A stretch of DNA of 64,000 nucleotides, taken from NCBI GenBank assembly GCA_015066105.1, contig SVOY01000006.1, positions 57,723 through 121,722 of the forward strand. The letters run 5' to 3'. The position numbers and the translations under genes are program-made. The notes beneath the pieces are model-generated. The model did not search any database, had not been told where the DNA came from, and saw nothing but the letters and a program-made list of their open reading frames with translations. This stretch comes from Oscillospiraceae bacterium. GTDB taxonomy: Bacteria; Bacillota; Clostridia; Oscillospirales; Acutalibacteraceae. Position 1 is the first letter of the stretch. Each line of letters begins with the position of its first letter. Positions 1 through 8,429 of this stretch are shown here, piece after piece.

Positions 1-2
1 AG

Positions 3-275
3 CGTTTTGTCGCAAAAGGCAATCCCTCAAAAAATATTTATATCGAGGCTGAAAATATGTCCCGTCAGGCGGCGGAAATCGGTGCAATAGTAAAACGCTA
101 CGGCGGAAACCTGCACACCCTTGAGGTGCTTTATGCAGACTCCTCACCGACAAAGCGCAAAAGTGACTCCGTTGTTATGAAGGCGGTAATTTTCCCGCGT
201 GACGAGGAGGGGCTGAGCCTCACAATTTCGGCAATCCGCTCGCTTGAGGGCATAAGGGATTTGTATATTGATTAA
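3..275 (+). CDS. C-terminal part of a protein with an ACT-like domain (5' truncated)
   Basis: The frame is open from the window edge to TAA at 273-275, so only about 90 C-terminal residues are visible and the Met at 57 is probably internal. The visible part has a beta-alpha-beta-beta-alpha-beta pattern: a helix around RQAAEIGAIVKRYGG, a strand LHTLEVLYAD, a strand VVMKAVIFPRD, and a last helix-strand ISAIRSLEGIRDLYID. That is ACT-like and also resembles the C-terminal domain of MgtC/SapB membrane proteins. No family can be assigned without the N-terminus. A strong hairpin terminator follows at once. Confidence 0.5.
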   Translation, partial: RFVAKGNPSKNIYIEAENMSRQAAEIGAIVKRYGGNLHTLEVLYADSSPTKRKSDSVVMKAVIFPRDEEGLSLTISAIRSLEGIRDLYID

Positions 276-296
276 ACAGTAAAGGCTTTGTGTAAA

Positions 297-345
297 AAAA
301 CAGCTGTAAAAAAACGCGACCATACGCATTTTTTACAGCTGTTTT
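297..345. terminator. Bidirectional intrinsic terminator
   Basis: A 17-bp perfect stem (297-313 with 329-345) around a 15-nt loop has A-runs on the left arm and T-runs on the right arm. It can end the truncated gene on the plus strand and the microprotein gene on the minus strand, which converge here. Confidence 0.85.
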
Positions 346-357
346 ATGATGTTGAAA

Positions 358-480
358 TTAAAGCTCGGGAATTTCGCCCTCAATCTCATCTTTTCTGCCG
401 AGAATGAGAAGAAGATACTTTTTGATTGTGTCAAAAACCATCTGAATGATATCAAGAACTTCCTGCATGCCTTCTGCCAT
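358..480 (-). CDS. 40-residue amphipathic microprotein
   Basis: This short gene reads MAEGMQEVLDIIQMV, continues with an amphipathic helix (FDTIKKYLLLILG), and ends in an acidic tail (GRKDEIEGEIPEL). Its start has an AAAGGAG ribosome site 8 nt upstream, a TTGACA-17-TATGAT promoter lies at 513-541, and a terminator follows at 297-345, so the whole transcription unit is visible. I know no family for it. It resembles the 41-residue product at 3676-3801 in layout: short N-terminus, helix of about 20 residues with hydrophobic spacing every 3-4 residues, Leu-Gly end, then an acidic tail. A membrane-surface or partner-binding role is an inference. Confidence 0.75.
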   Translation of the reverse strand: MAEGMQEVLDIIQMVFDTIKKYLLLILGRKDEIEGEIPEL

Positions 481-512
481 AGTTACATCTCCTTTGTTTT
501 ATTTACAGTGTA

Positions 513-541
513 ATCATATCATTAAAAACGCAAGGTGTCAA
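513..541 (-). promoter_or_regulatory. Sigma-A promoter of the 40-residue microprotein gene
   Basis: On the minus strand the -35 TTGACA (536-541) and -10 TATGAT (513-518) are separated by 17 nt. The spacing to the ribosome site is normal. Confidence 0.75.
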
Positions 542-565
542 GGTGTAGGGATATGTAAAAAAATA

Positions 566-594
566 TTGCCTTTTTTGTTCAAAGGTGGTAAAAT
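566..594 (+). promoter_or_regulatory. Promoter of the nucleotidyltransferase gene
   Basis: The -35 TTGCCT (566-571), 17-nt spacer and -10 TAAAAT (589-594) lie upstream of the GGAGG that serves the ATG at 623. The spacer ends in TGG, giving an extended -10. This supports ATG 623 over upstream in-frame starts. Confidence 0.65.
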
Positions 595-622
595 AATAAA
601 AAAACATCCGGAGGTTACGGAA

Positions 623-1543
623 ATGGAGAAAACAACACTTATTGTAATGGCGGCCGGTATGGGTAGCAGATACGGCGGACTCAAGCAGATTGACCCTGTC
701 GGACCCAATGGTGAAATCATTCTCGATTTTTCTGTTTTTGATGCCGTTGAAGCAGGCTTTGATAAGGTTATTTTTGTTATTAAGCACGAAATTGAAGAGG
801 ATTTTAAAAAAATAACTGACGGCAGATATGACGGAAAAATAGAGGTAGGCTACGCTTTCCAAGATATAAATGACCTTCCCGAGGGCTTTACTGTACCCGA
901 GGGCAGAGTGAAGCCCTGGGGTACGGGGCAGGCCGTGCTCTCCTGCAAGGGTATGATAGACGGTCCCTTTGCCGTTGTCAATGCCGATGACTATTACGGC
1001 AGGGAAACCTTTAAGCTTGTGCACGATGAGCTTGTAAGGGAGAAAAGCGACGACGGCAAATACAGCTTCTGTATGGTAGGCTTTAAGGTTGAAAACACCC
1101 TTACGGAAAACGGCAGTGTTGCAAGAGGTGTCTGTCAGACCGATGACAGAGGATATCTTACCGATATCGTTGAGAGAACAAAAATTGCAATAAACGGCGA
1201 TAAAATTCAGTTTACCGAGGATGACGGCGCAAGCTGGACCGATATCCCCGAGGGAACAACGGTTTCAATGAACTGCTGGGGCTTTTCAACACAGATGATG
1301 GCAGAGCTTGAAAACAGATTTGCCTCATTCCTTGAAAAGGGCATAAAAGAAAATCCCCTTAAGTGTGAGTATTTTCTCCCCTTTGTTGTTGATGCTCTTC
1401 TCAAAGAGAATAAGGCAGAGGTAAAGGTGCTTGAAACAGGCGAAAAGTGGTACGGTGTTACCTATAAGCAGGACAGAGAGCTTGTTGTTAAGGCTCTCAG
1501 CCGTAAAATTGCAGACGGCACTTATCCCGAAAGGCTTTGGTAA
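623..1543 (+). CDS. Nucleotidyltransferase family protein (NTP_transferase fold)
   Basis: The 306-residue product begins METTLIVMAAG-like (MEKTTLIVMAAGMGSRYGG) and so carries the G-x-G-x-R-Y-G-G-x-K-Q nucleotide-binding signature of sugar-1-phosphate nucleotidyltransferases within its first 25 residues. A VVNADDYYG motif near residue 118 supplies the metal-binding acidic pair. The family attaches a nucleotide to a sugar or alcohol phosphate; the substrate cannot be read here. The start at 623 is chosen because GGAGG lies 8 nt upstream and the core motif starts directly after it; the frame is open further upstream, but those residues lie before and across the promoter. pduL follows after 82 nt with its own ribosome site. 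Confidence 0.8.
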   Translation: MEKTTLIVMAAGMGSRYGGLKQIDPVGPNGEIILDFSVFDAVEAGFDKVIFVIKHEIEEDFKKITDGRYDGKIEVGYAFQDINDLPEGFTVPEGRVKPWGTGQAVLSCKGMIDGPFAVVNADDYYGRETFKLVHDELVREKSDDGKYSFCMVGFKVENTLTENGSVARGVCQTDDRGYLTDIVERTKIAINGDKIQFTEDDGASWTDIPEGTTVSMNCWGFSTQMMAELENRFASFLEKGIKENPLKCEYFLPFVVDALLKENKAEVKVLETGEKWYGVTYKQDRELVVKALSRKIADGTYPERLW

Positions 1544-1625
1544 ATTCTGTTGCGGGGTTGATTCCGGCCCTGCAATGTATTAAAATAATAAATGTAAATT
1601 TTAAAATCAATTGGAGGAAAAAATT

Positions 1626-2198
1626 ATGGCAAAACCTGTTTTGGTAGAAACTTCAGCAAGACACGTACACGTAAGCCGCAGAGTGCTTGACATCCTTTTC
1701 GGTGAGGGCTACGAGCTTACAAAGAAAAAGGACCTTTCACAGCCCGGTCAGTATGCCTGCGAGGAAAGAGTTCAGGTTATCGGCGCAAAGGGCAGCTTCC
1801 CCGGTGTTTCAATTCTCGGTCCCGTGCGTCCCGAAACCCAGGTTGAGCTTTCAGCAGGTGATGCACGCTCAATCGGCGTAAAGGCTCCCATCCGTGAATC
1901 AGGCGACCTCGAGGGCAGCGGCGGCTGCAAGCTTGTGGGCCCCAAGGGTGAGGTTGAGCTCAAGGACGGCGTTATCATCGCAAAGAGACATATCCACATG
2001 ACTCCCGAGGATGCTGAAAAGTATGACCTTAAGGATAAGCAGATTGTTAACGTTAAGGTTGAAACTGACGGTCGTTCACTTATTTTCGGCGATGTTATCG
2101 TAAGAGTCAGCCCCTCATATGCACTTGCAATGCATATCGATACCGACGAAAGCAATGCGGCCTCCTGCACAATGGGCCTTGAGGGTGATATCCTTTAA
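1626..2198 (+). CDS. pduL: Phosphate propanoyltransferase/phosphotransacetylase PduL
   Basis: PduL exchanges CoA and phosphate on short acyl groups, here most likely acetyl-CoA to acetyl phosphate. The 190-residue product has the two tandem domains of the family, each with its zinc-binding His motif: SARHVHVS near residue 10 and AKRHIHMT near residue 122. Translation is placed at ATG 1626, with GGAGG at 1612-1616; an upstream in-frame TTG at 1611 overlaps the ribosome site. Microcompartment versions carry an N-terminal encapsulation peptide. Here the catalytic domain starts at once and no shell genes are nearby, so a cytosolic housekeeping role in acetate formation is likely. That fits PFOR elsewhere in the window. 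Confidence 0.9.
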   Translation: MAKPVLVETSARHVHVSRRVLDILFGEGYELTKKKDLSQPGQYACEERVQVIGAKGSFPGVSILGPVRPETQVELSAGDARSIGVKAPIRESGDLEGSGGCKLVGPKGEVELKDGVIIAKRHIHMTPEDAEKYDLKDKQIVNVKVETDGRSLIFGDVIVRVSPSYALAMHIDTDESNAASCTMGLEGDIL

Positions 2199-2310
2199 TT
2201 TTAAGGCTGTATGAAATTGTGACTTGATTCGAATGCGGAATTCGGGATGCGGAAATGAAGCTGCAGACGGATTCCGTATTTTTGTTGAATTATCCGTGAG
2301 GTGAATGAAT

Positions 2311-2892
2311 ATGGCAAACAGCTTTTTTGCAATGCATTCAAGAATGAAATACATTAACCGTTGGGCACTTATGCGTAACACGGCAAGCGAGAATATCAGC
2401 CAGCACAGTAATGATGTTGCCGCCATTGCCCACGCTCTTGCCGTGATGAAGAATATCCGCTTCGGCGGCAGTGTGAATGCCGAAAGAGCGGCTTTTCTCG
2501 GCCTTTATCACGATATGCCGGAGATTATCACCGGAGATATGCCGACCCCCGTGAAGTATCACAGCAAGGAAATGCGTGAGGAATTTCTTAAGGTTGAGGA
2601 AATGGCCTGTGAGAGACTTATTTCAATGCTTCCCGAGGATTTGAGGGCCTGCTACGAGTCCGCCTTCTTCCCCCGGGAGCAGGACGAATATCTTTGGAGG
2701 CTTGTCAAGGCGGCAGACAAGATATCGGCACTTATAAAATGTATTGAAGAAAAAAATGCGGGTAACCGCGAATTTGAAAAGGCTTATCAGAGCACGGAAA
2801 AGGCTATAAGAGAAATGAAGCTTCCCGAGGCGGATGCCTTTGTGGCTGAGTTTATACCGGCCTTCCACCTGAGTCTTGACGAGCAGACATAA
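2311..2892 (+). CDS. yfbR: HD-domain 5'-deoxynucleotidase, YfbR-like
   Basis: The product removes phosphate from deoxynucleoside 5'-monophosphates in nucleotide salvage. The match to E. coli YfbR is clear along the whole 193-residue length: MKYINRWALMRNT, the metal His of ENISQHS, YHDMPEIITGDMPTPVKY with the HD pair, and the C-terminal FHLSLDE. The ATG at 2311 is preferred because the GAGGTG ribosome site lies 9 nt upstream, whereas the ATG at 2305 is only 3 nt from it. It is followed at once by a strong terminator and converges with the secreted-protein gene at 2941. Confidence 0.9.
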   Translation: MANSFFAMHSRMKYINRWALMRNTASENISQHSNDVAAIAHALAVMKNIRFGGSVNAERAAFLGLYHDMPEIITGDMPTPVKYHSKEMREEFLKVEEMACERLISMLPEDLRACYESAFFPREQDEYLWRLVKAADKISALIKCIEEKNAGNREFEKAYQSTEKAIREMKLPEADAFVAEFIPAFHLSLDEQT

Positions 2893-2896
2893 AAAG

Positions 2897-2933
2897 AGAC
2901 CGCGGATTTTCATTCGGAATCCGCGGTCTTTTT
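2897..2933. terminator. Terminator between yfbR and the convergent secreted-protein gene
   Basis: A GC-rich 12-bp stem (2897-2908 with 2918-2929) is followed by TTTTT on the plus strand; the left side gives a T-run on the minus strand, so it can serve both genes. Confidence 0.88.
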
Positions 2934-2940
2934 ATCTTGT

Positions 2941-3651
2941 TCAGCCGATTATTGAAAGAATAAAGTTGATAAAGCCTGTAACCATATCACCTAAGGTTGT
3001 GATGAATACGGCGGGAATTCTGTCTTCGTCAACGTTGAGGTCGGCAACGCCTGCGTGCTCGTAAATCCATTCTGAAACAGGATTCCAGGAAGCAGTGTCC
3101 TTTGAGAGCTTTGCAAGAATCATATGAAGCGCAAGCTCGCCCGCAACGTGGCTGTAGCTCATTGAGCTGTAGCTGTCAGCTTCAATATCAATGCCGTTTT
3201 CAATAGCAACCTCGTCGCACTTTTGCTGAATTTTTTCAATGGCGGCAAGGAAAACTCTTGCATCGTAAATTTCGGGGAATTTCTCGAAATCAATGCTGCA
3301 GTAAACTGTCTGCTTACCGTCGGCGATAACCTTTACGGTGTACTTTGAGTTTGCAACAACGTCTGCGGCAACCTGCTCGGCTCTGTCCTTTTCAACAAAG
3401 ATAAAGTCTGAAAGGAAGCCTGCAATCTCCTTGGGAGTGTCGGCACTGTCGCAGACATCGTCGGCAAGCTCACGGTCAACGATAACGTCTGCATCTTCGG
3501 GAGCGTCTACGAGTGCGGCAACTGCCGTGCTGAGAGCATCCTGCACCCCGGCTTCGGTAAGCTTCTGATTTTCTTCACTTACTGCAAATGTGGGCAGTGC
3601 AAGCGAAAATGCCATCAGAAGGGCAAGTAATAATGAAATAAGCTTTTTCAT
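2941..3651 (-). CDS. Secreted protein of unknown function with a C-terminal hydrophobic helix
   Basis: The 236-residue product starts with a textbook signal peptide (MKKLISLLLALLMAFSLALP, cleavage near AVSEE). The mature part is acidic and mostly helical by composition, with no motif I recognise. It ends exactly in a hydrophobic amphipathic stretch, GDMVTGFINFILSIIG, with no charged tail, so it does not look like a sortase signal. It is the second gene of a two-gene unit, 24 nt after the 41-residue microprotein gene, with its own CAGGAG site. The terminal helix resembles the microprotein's own helix. Confidence 0.7.
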   Translation of the reverse strand: MKKLISLLLALLMAFSLALPTFAVSEENQKLTEAGVQDALSTAVAALVDAPEDADVIVDRELADDVCDSADTPKEIAGFLSDFIFVEKDRAEQVAADVVANSKYTVKVIADGKQTVYCSIDFEKFPEIYDARVFLAAIEKIQQKCDEVAIENGIDIEADSYSSMSYSHVAGELALHMILAKLSKDTASWNPVSEWIYEHAGVADLNVDEDRIPAVFITTLGDMVTGFINFILSIIG

Positions 3652-3675
3652 TTTTTAAACTCCTGAATTGAATTG

Positions 3676-3801
3676 TTATGCAACGGACTCTTCTGTTTCA
3701 CCTTCGGGAGCTTCTTCAGCACCGCCGAAAAGACCGCCGAGATACTGGCTGAGGAAATTAAAAATTTCTATAAGCATATTGATAACTTCGCGGATTGACA
3801 T
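3676..3801 (-). CDS. 41-residue amphipathic microprotein
   Basis: The gene encodes MSIREVINMLIEIFNFL, followed by SQYLGGLFGG and an acidic tail (AEEAPEGETEESVA). It has a strong AAAGGAG ribosome site and its own sigma-A promoter at 3835-3863, and sits directly upstream of the secreted-protein gene at 2941. The helix has hydrophobic residues at i, i+3, i+4, i+7 spacing and carries no signal peptide. It parallels the 40-residue product at 358-480. No known family is recognised; partnership with the secreted protein encoded next to it is an inference from the shared transcript. Confidence 0.72.
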   Translation of the reverse strand: MSIREVINMLIEIFNFLSQYLGGLFGGAEEAPEGETEESVA

Positions 3802-3834
3802 AGCATTTTCTCCTTTCGTAAATTTCTTTTTTTC

Positions 3835-3863
3835 ATTCTAACACAGCATTAACAAAAAATCAA
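3835..3863 (-). promoter_or_regulatory. Promoter of the microprotein/secreted protein operon
   Basis: On the minus strand the -35 TTGATT (3858-3863), 17-nt spacer and -10 TAGAAT (3835-3840) precede the microprotein start by about 33 nt. Confidence 0.65.
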
Positions 3864-3869
3864 TATTTT

Positions 3870-5354
3870 TTAAGCTTCAACTGCGGCGGCTTCTCTTTTT
3901 TCTCTGAGGGCGTTTTCAACCTCTGCCATATGCTCTGCATCGTCATTGTCAAGGAAAAGGATAACGATAAGGTAAAGAGCTGAGCCGATTGCGGGGCCGA
4001 GAATGAAGTGGTGCCAGCGGTACTTGAGGAAGCGGGGAGCAGTCTGGGCGTTGATTACGGTCTGGTTTGAGGCAACCTTCACATTGGCATCAAAGCCGAG
4101 CCACTTGAGGAAGTAGCCCTGAATGAACTTGGGAATTGCACCGGTGAGCTTTGAAACGAAGTTCTGCATTGAGAATACGATACCCTCGGTACGCTTGCCG
4201 GTTTTAAGCTCAACCTCGTCAATGGAGTTTGTCAGAAGTGAGCGGTGGGCAATATCCTTCATGTTGGTGAAAATCTGTGCGGTGCCGAGAAGTGCCATAA
4301 CAACAGCAAGTGCGCCGATGTTGAGGAAGCGGTCGTTTGCACCGATGAAGAAGGCGAGAAGACGTGCGATGATTGTAATGGCCTCAGAAAAAACGAGGAG
4401 CTTTTTGTTGCCGCCGAGTCTGTTGATAAGCTTAACGGCAAAGAACATTGCAAAGGCACCGGGAATACCCATAATAAAGCCGTAAACAACCTGTGCCGTA
4501 CCGCCTGAAATTTCGGTGCCGCCGAGCTTGTAGGCAAGGCCCTGAGTTTCAAAAAAGTATTCCCAGGGAAGTGCGAGAGATATGCTCTGTACGGTTCTTG
4601 CAAGGCAGACGATAATAAGAGTCTTGTTATGCCTTAAATCGAGAATATCCTGAAGAACGCTTGTTTTTCCCGGCTCCTCGGTGGGTTCAACCTTTTCCTT
4701 CATACGGTAGGCGAGCATTGCAATGAGCATACCGCCTACGGCAAAAATTGCGGCGCCGAAAACATAGGTGTTCTTTTCGCTCATTATTTCCTGCTTTACA
4801 AAAATATCCTTGATTGTGGGGAAAAGGCTTGCTATTGTTCCGCCAAGACCTGCGGCGATGGAAATCCACTGAATTACGCGCCTTCGCTCAACGGAATCGG
4901 GGCTTGACATTGCGGCAATACCCCAGATAGAAATATCCTGAAGTGAATAGAAAACGTCAAAGAGTATGTAAAGCACAAGCACAAGTGCAATGGTCTGACC
5001 TTCGGGTAAGCCGAAGTCAACGAACATAAGGAAAACAAGAATACCGATAATCAGCGGTGTCCACAAAAGGAAGGGGCGCAGCTTCTGCCCCGGCTTGTGC
5101 TTTCTGCGGTCAATGAGGCCGCCGATGAGAGGGTCGTTGACGGCATCCCACAGGGTGCTTGCGCCGGTAATCCAACCGGTCTTTTCCGAGGGGATTTTCA
5201 GAATGGTGTTCAGATAAACAAAAAGTCTGTTTGAAACAAAGTTGTAGGTCATATTCTGACCGGTGAGACCTGCAGAGTAGGAAAGCAATCGGTCGTTGGC
5301 AACCTTTGTTTCACTTTCTTCGCGTGAGAACATGAAAAGCGGATTGAACTTCAT
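3870..5354 (-). CDS. GPH-family sugar:cation symporter (MelB type, MFS fold)
   Basis: The 494-residue product has about 12 membrane segments and the GPH signature near the second one, DAVNDPLIGGLIDRRK. The family (MelB, XylP, GusB) imports glycosides with Na+ or H+. Length and spacing are normal for the family, and the charged middle loop (KEKVEPTEEPGK) is in the expected place between the two six-helix halves. The start at 5354 has GGAGAG upstream and a TTGATA-17-TATAAT promoter. The alpha-galactosidase gene lies 3 kb away on the same strand, so melibiose or a related alpha-galactoside is a reasonable but unproven substrate. Confidence 0.85.
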   Translation of the reverse strand: MKFNPLFMFSREESETKVANDRLLSYSAGLTGQNMTYNFVSNRLFVYLNTILKIPSEKTGWITGASTLWDAVNDPLIGGLIDRRKHKPGQKLRPFLLWTPLIIGILVFLMFVDFGLPEGQTIALVLVLYILFDVFYSLQDISIWGIAAMSSPDSVERRRVIQWISIAAGLGGTIASLFPTIKDIFVKQEIMSEKNTYVFGAAIFAVGGMLIAMLAYRMKEKVEPTEEPGKTSVLQDILDLRHNKTLIIVCLARTVQSISLALPWEYFFETQGLAYKLGGTEISGGTAQVVYGFIMGIPGAFAMFFAVKLINRLGGNKKLLVFSEAITIIARLLAFFIGANDRFLNIGALAVVMALLGTAQIFTNMKDIAHRSLLTNSIDEVELKTGKRTEGIVFSMQNFVSKLTGAIPKFIQGYFLKWLGFDANVKVASNQTVINAQTAPRFLKYRWHHFILGPAIGSALYLIVILFLDNDDAEHMAEVENALREKREAAAVEA

Positions 5355-5384
5355 GACATCTCTCCTTTAAATATTGATGCTTAA

Positions 5385-5413
5385 ATTATATATTACATAT
5401 GAATAATTATCAA
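5385..5413 (-). promoter_or_regulatory. Promoter of the GPH symporter gene
   Basis: Minus-strand -35 TTGATA (5408-5413), spacer 17 nt, -10 TATAAT (5385-5390), about 30 nt before the start codon. Confidence 0.7.
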
Positions 5414-5437
5414 TAAGGGAAAATAAATTTTGGAGAT

Positions 5438-5768
5438 TTTGTCAAAGCGGAGTATGTTTTATTGGATAATGTGTCAACACGCAAAAATACCGATACCCTT
5501 GAGGTATCGGTATTTTCGCAGTAATTTGAATGAGGTAACTATGAAAATGAAAATGTCAAAATGAAACAAGAAGCATTGCGCCTCTTTTTTGTATATTTAT
5601 ACTATCATTTCATTAACAAATAATCAATCTTATTTTTATAAAGTTTACAGACAGTTAATAAAAAATGTCGATTTCAGTACATCCGCACCCTGAAGTGTTT
5701 TTTCATTTGCCGTTTTTAATCCGTTGTGACCGAAAACGCCATTTTTTTTACCCTCAGGGATATATAAT
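5438..5768 (+). promoter_or_regulatory. spoIIE upstream region with possible Spo0A boxes and -10
   Basis: This gene-free gap (5355-5800) holds three sites close to the Spo0A box TGTCGAA: TTTGTCAAA at 5438-5446, TGTCAAA at 5554-5560 and TGTCGAT at 5666-5672. A TATAAT sits at 5763-5768 with no good -35, as expected for an activated promoter. The boxes are short and could occur by chance in this AT-rich stretch; the call rests mainly on known Spo0A control of spoIIE in Bacillus. Confidence 0.3.
5484..5516. terminator. Hairpin in the divergent GPH/spoIIE gap
   Basis: A perfect 14-bp stem (5484-5497 with 5503-5516) encloses a 5-nt loop, with short A and T runs at the base. It lies between two divergent promoters where no annotated transcript should end, so it may close an unseen small RNA or insulate the two genes. 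Confidence 0.6.
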
Positions 5769-5800
5769 CCCCGTGGAATAAAAATGAAAGGATGATTTGC

Positions 5801-8116
5801 TTGACGGAGGTTAAAGAAAGGGACAAGGCGGAAAATTATCTTGACACAAGGCTCAGGGAGCTTGAAAAGGAGAGGCTTTACCGTGTGCTGCCCTTTGTTC
5901 TTTCTGCCGTGGCGGGCTTTTGTCTGAGCAAGGTTGACGTTATGGGTGAGCTTTCGCCGTTTGCGGGTGCCTTTCTTTCGGCGGTGCCCTTCAGATTCTG
6001 CGGCGGAGCCTTTATAGGCAGTGCGGCGGGCTACCTTTCCTCTTTTTCGGCACAGCACACCTTAAGGCAGGTGCTTTGCCTCGGAGCTATCGCTCTTGTA
6101 AAGCTGCTTGTTCATAAAAGATTCCGCAGACTCGGTGAGGGATATTTTTTCTGCTGGCTTGCTTTGATTTGCGTGGGCGGTGCGGCGGTGCTGCAGCAGA
6201 TTTTTACGGGCGGTGAGCTTGTGGAAATGCTGCTTGCCGTTCTCGAGGGCGGTGTGGCACTTTGCAGTGCCTGGTTTTATCTCAGGAGCTTTCGTCTGCC
6301 CGTAAGGCGTACGGGCTTTTTCAATCTGCCCGTGGGCGACAGGCTTTGTCTGGGAATAAGTGCCTTTACCCTCATTATGTGCGCCTCGGGGGTAAGCTTT
6401 GAGGGCTTTTCGCCTGCACGGCTTATGTGCTTTTTTTTAATGTGCTTCGCTTCCTATTGCAAGGGTGTGCCCTACGGCAGTACCCTTGGCGTTTGCCTGG
6501 GTGCAGCTTTAAGCATTTCTGTTGAAAACAGATTCATTTTCCCCGCCTTTGCCCTTTCGGGACTTATCAGCGGTGCCTTTGCTCCCGTCGGTCAGATTGC
6601 CGTAGGAGTTTCTGCCTGCCTTACCTTTTGCGGCAACTGTGTCATAGGCGGCCTTGAGGAGAATTTTATTCTGCCTATGATTGAGTGCGGCGCGGCGGGT
6701 GCACTTTTTATGCTTGTGCCGCCTGCGTGGATAAGCAGGGGTATGGAATGGGCGGAAAAAAGCGGAGCGGTAAGCAACGACTGCGTAAATCTGCAGGTTT
6801 CGGCAATTTTAAGGCGTGCCTCGGCTAACATATATTCCTTTTGCAAAACCGTTGACGAGGTGAGCGACCGCCTTGACAGAGTGATAAACCCTGAGGTCAA
6901 CAAGCTCTTTTTTGAACTTCAGCAAAGGGTCTGTGACGGGTGCAGTGAAAAAACTGCCTGCTGGAGCGGCAATTTTGATTCCACCGCAAGCGACATTCTT
7001 GCAATTATGGGCATTGAGCAAAAGGGTAAGGGAAAGCTGCAGCTTGAGCGTATTTGCCCGAGATTTACCGAGCTGAAAAGGCAGATACACCACGGCCGTG
7101 CGCAGTACAGCCTCAGTATGCTTGCAAAAACAAAAAGCCGTGAAACGCGGCATCTTCTTACGGAGCAGTTTTCGGGGATGGGCGATTTTCTCGGCGAGCT
7201 TTCGGATAAAATTACAAAAAGCCGCACCGTTGATACGGTGAAGTCAATGGCGCTTCGCTCGGCGGTTATTGACGGCGGCGTTTACGTTGATGCTCTGAGC
7301 TGCTTCGGCTGCGACGAGGGGCGGCTGAGCATTGAAATTTCCTGCTTTGAAAGGCCCGGCGAGGATGATTACATAAGGATAAAAAACACACTTGAGAGTG
7401 CAACGGGCCGTTTTTTTGATGAGCCCGACGTAAGCTTTACGGAGCTTGGCGTTTTCATCCGGTTTGACGAAAATCCGCCCTTTTATCTGCTTGTGGGCAC
7501 GGCACAGAGACCCTTTGTTAAGGATGCGCCCTGCGGCGACAGTGTAGCACTCTGCAAGCGCAGTGACACCTGCAGTGCGGTGCTTCTCAGCGACGGTATG
7601 GGCACGGGCAGCTCTGCGGCACTTGACAGCAATATGGCGGTGCATCTTATGGAAAAGCTTCTCAGCGGCGGCTTTTCCTTTGAAAGCGCGGTGAAGCTTG
7701 TAAATTCCTCGCTGATAATGAAATCCACCGACGAATCAATGGCCACAATGGACGGCCTTTGCGTAAACCTTTATACGGGTGAGGCAACCTTTTACAAGGC
7801 GGGCGCGGCACTGAGCTTTATAAGAAGCGACAGAGAGGTTTTTGCCGTTGAGGAAAGCTCTTTGCCCTTGGGAATACTGCGTGAGGTGAGCTTTGCAAGG
7901 CAGAGCACCGTTCTTCGCTCGGGCGACATTGTGCTGATGGTGAGTGACGGCATAACGGCAGGGGACTGCGGCTGGCTCAATGATGAGCTTCTTTCCTGGA
8001 GCACGAACAATATGGAGGACCTTGCAGGCCACATTGTTCAGCTTGCGGCACTGAGACAGGACGCGCTTACGGGCGACGACCTTACGGCGATAGCGGTAAA
8101 GCTTGTGGAGAAGTGA
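5801..8116 (+). CDS. spoIIE: Stage II sporulation protein E (PP2C-type phosphatase)
   Basis: SpoIIE sits at the asymmetric septum and dephosphorylates SpoIIAA to release sigma-F in the forespore. The 771-residue product has an N-terminal block of about ten membrane helices (residues ~30-310), a middle region with a cysteine cluster (VCDGCSEKTACW), and a C-terminal PP2C domain with its metal-binding motif LLSDGMGTGSSA, ATMDGL, and LMVSDGIT. Length is close to Bacillus SpoIIE (about 830). The TTG at 5801 is preferred: AAAGGA lies 8 nt upstream, whereas the in-frame ATG at 5792 overlaps that ribosome site. This is direct evidence that the organism has a sporulation programme. Confidence 0.93.
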   Translation: MTEVKERDKAENYLDTRLRELEKERLYRVLPFVLSAVAGFCLSKVDVMGELSPFAGAFLSAVPFRFCGGAFIGSAAGYLSSFSAQHTLRQVLCLGAIALVKLLVHKRFRRLGEGYFFCWLALICVGGAAVLQQIFTGGELVEMLLAVLEGGVALCSAWFYLRSFRLPVRRTGFFNLPVGDRLCLGISAFTLIMCASGVSFEGFSPARLMCFFLMCFASYCKGVPYGSTLGVCLGAALSISVENRFIFPAFALSGLISGAFAPVGQIAVGVSACLTFCGNCVIGGLEENFILPMIECGAAGALFMLVPPAWISRGMEWAEKSGAVSNDCVNLQVSAILRRASANIYSFCKTVDEVSDRLDRVINPEVNKLFFELQQRVCDGCSEKTACWSGNFDSTASDILAIMGIEQKGKGKLQLERICPRFTELKRQIHHGRAQYSLSMLAKTKSRETRHLLTEQFSGMGDFLGELSDKITKSRTVDTVKSMALRSAVIDGGVYVDALSCFGCDEGRLSIEISCFERPGEDDYIRIKNTLESATGRFFDEPDVSFTELGVFIRFDENPPFYLLVGTAQRPFVKDAPCGDSVALCKRSDTCSAVLLSDGMGTGSSAALDSNMAVHLMEKLLSGGFSFESAVKLVNSSLIMKSTDESMATMDGLCVNLYTGEATFYKAGAALSFIRSDREVFAVEESSLPLGILREVSFARQSTVLRSGDIVLMVSDGITAGDCGWLNDELLSWSTNNMEDLAGHIVQLAALRQDALTGDDLTAIAVKLVEK

Positions 8117-8429
8117 TGCGGTGTGTGGAATTTAAAAAGGGCCGAGGGTAAAGAGCCAAGGGCCGAGGGGCATCCTGTGCGGATGCAGTACCGTCGCATC
8201 GGCGGTTGACAGGGGTATACAATTGTTGCGCCGTTTAAATAATATCCGTTGTGTGGTTTTTCCGCAGGGTGGAAAAACAGCCGCCCATGGGGCGGCGCTA
8301 CTCTGAGTGCGTCTTTATCTTTAAAGTAAACCGAGATAGTAAAAAAGCAGGCCGCTAACGACTGAACAAGTCCGTTTTTAACGGACTTGTTCAACAAATG
8401 GTGTCTGTTGCTTTTCTTATGCTGTTTAA
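8117..8429. other. Non-coding gap after spoIIE with palindromes and heptad repeats
   Basis: I find no credible gene. The stretch holds heptad-type repeats (two copies of GGGCCGA 21 nt apart, 8139 and 8160), a TTTTTCC/GGAAAAA hairpin near 8258-8278, a GCCGCCC/GGGCGGC hairpin near 8281-8297, and a 13-bp perfect stem at 8364-8392 (8364-8376 with 8380-8392) that has no T-run. Confidence 0.6.
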
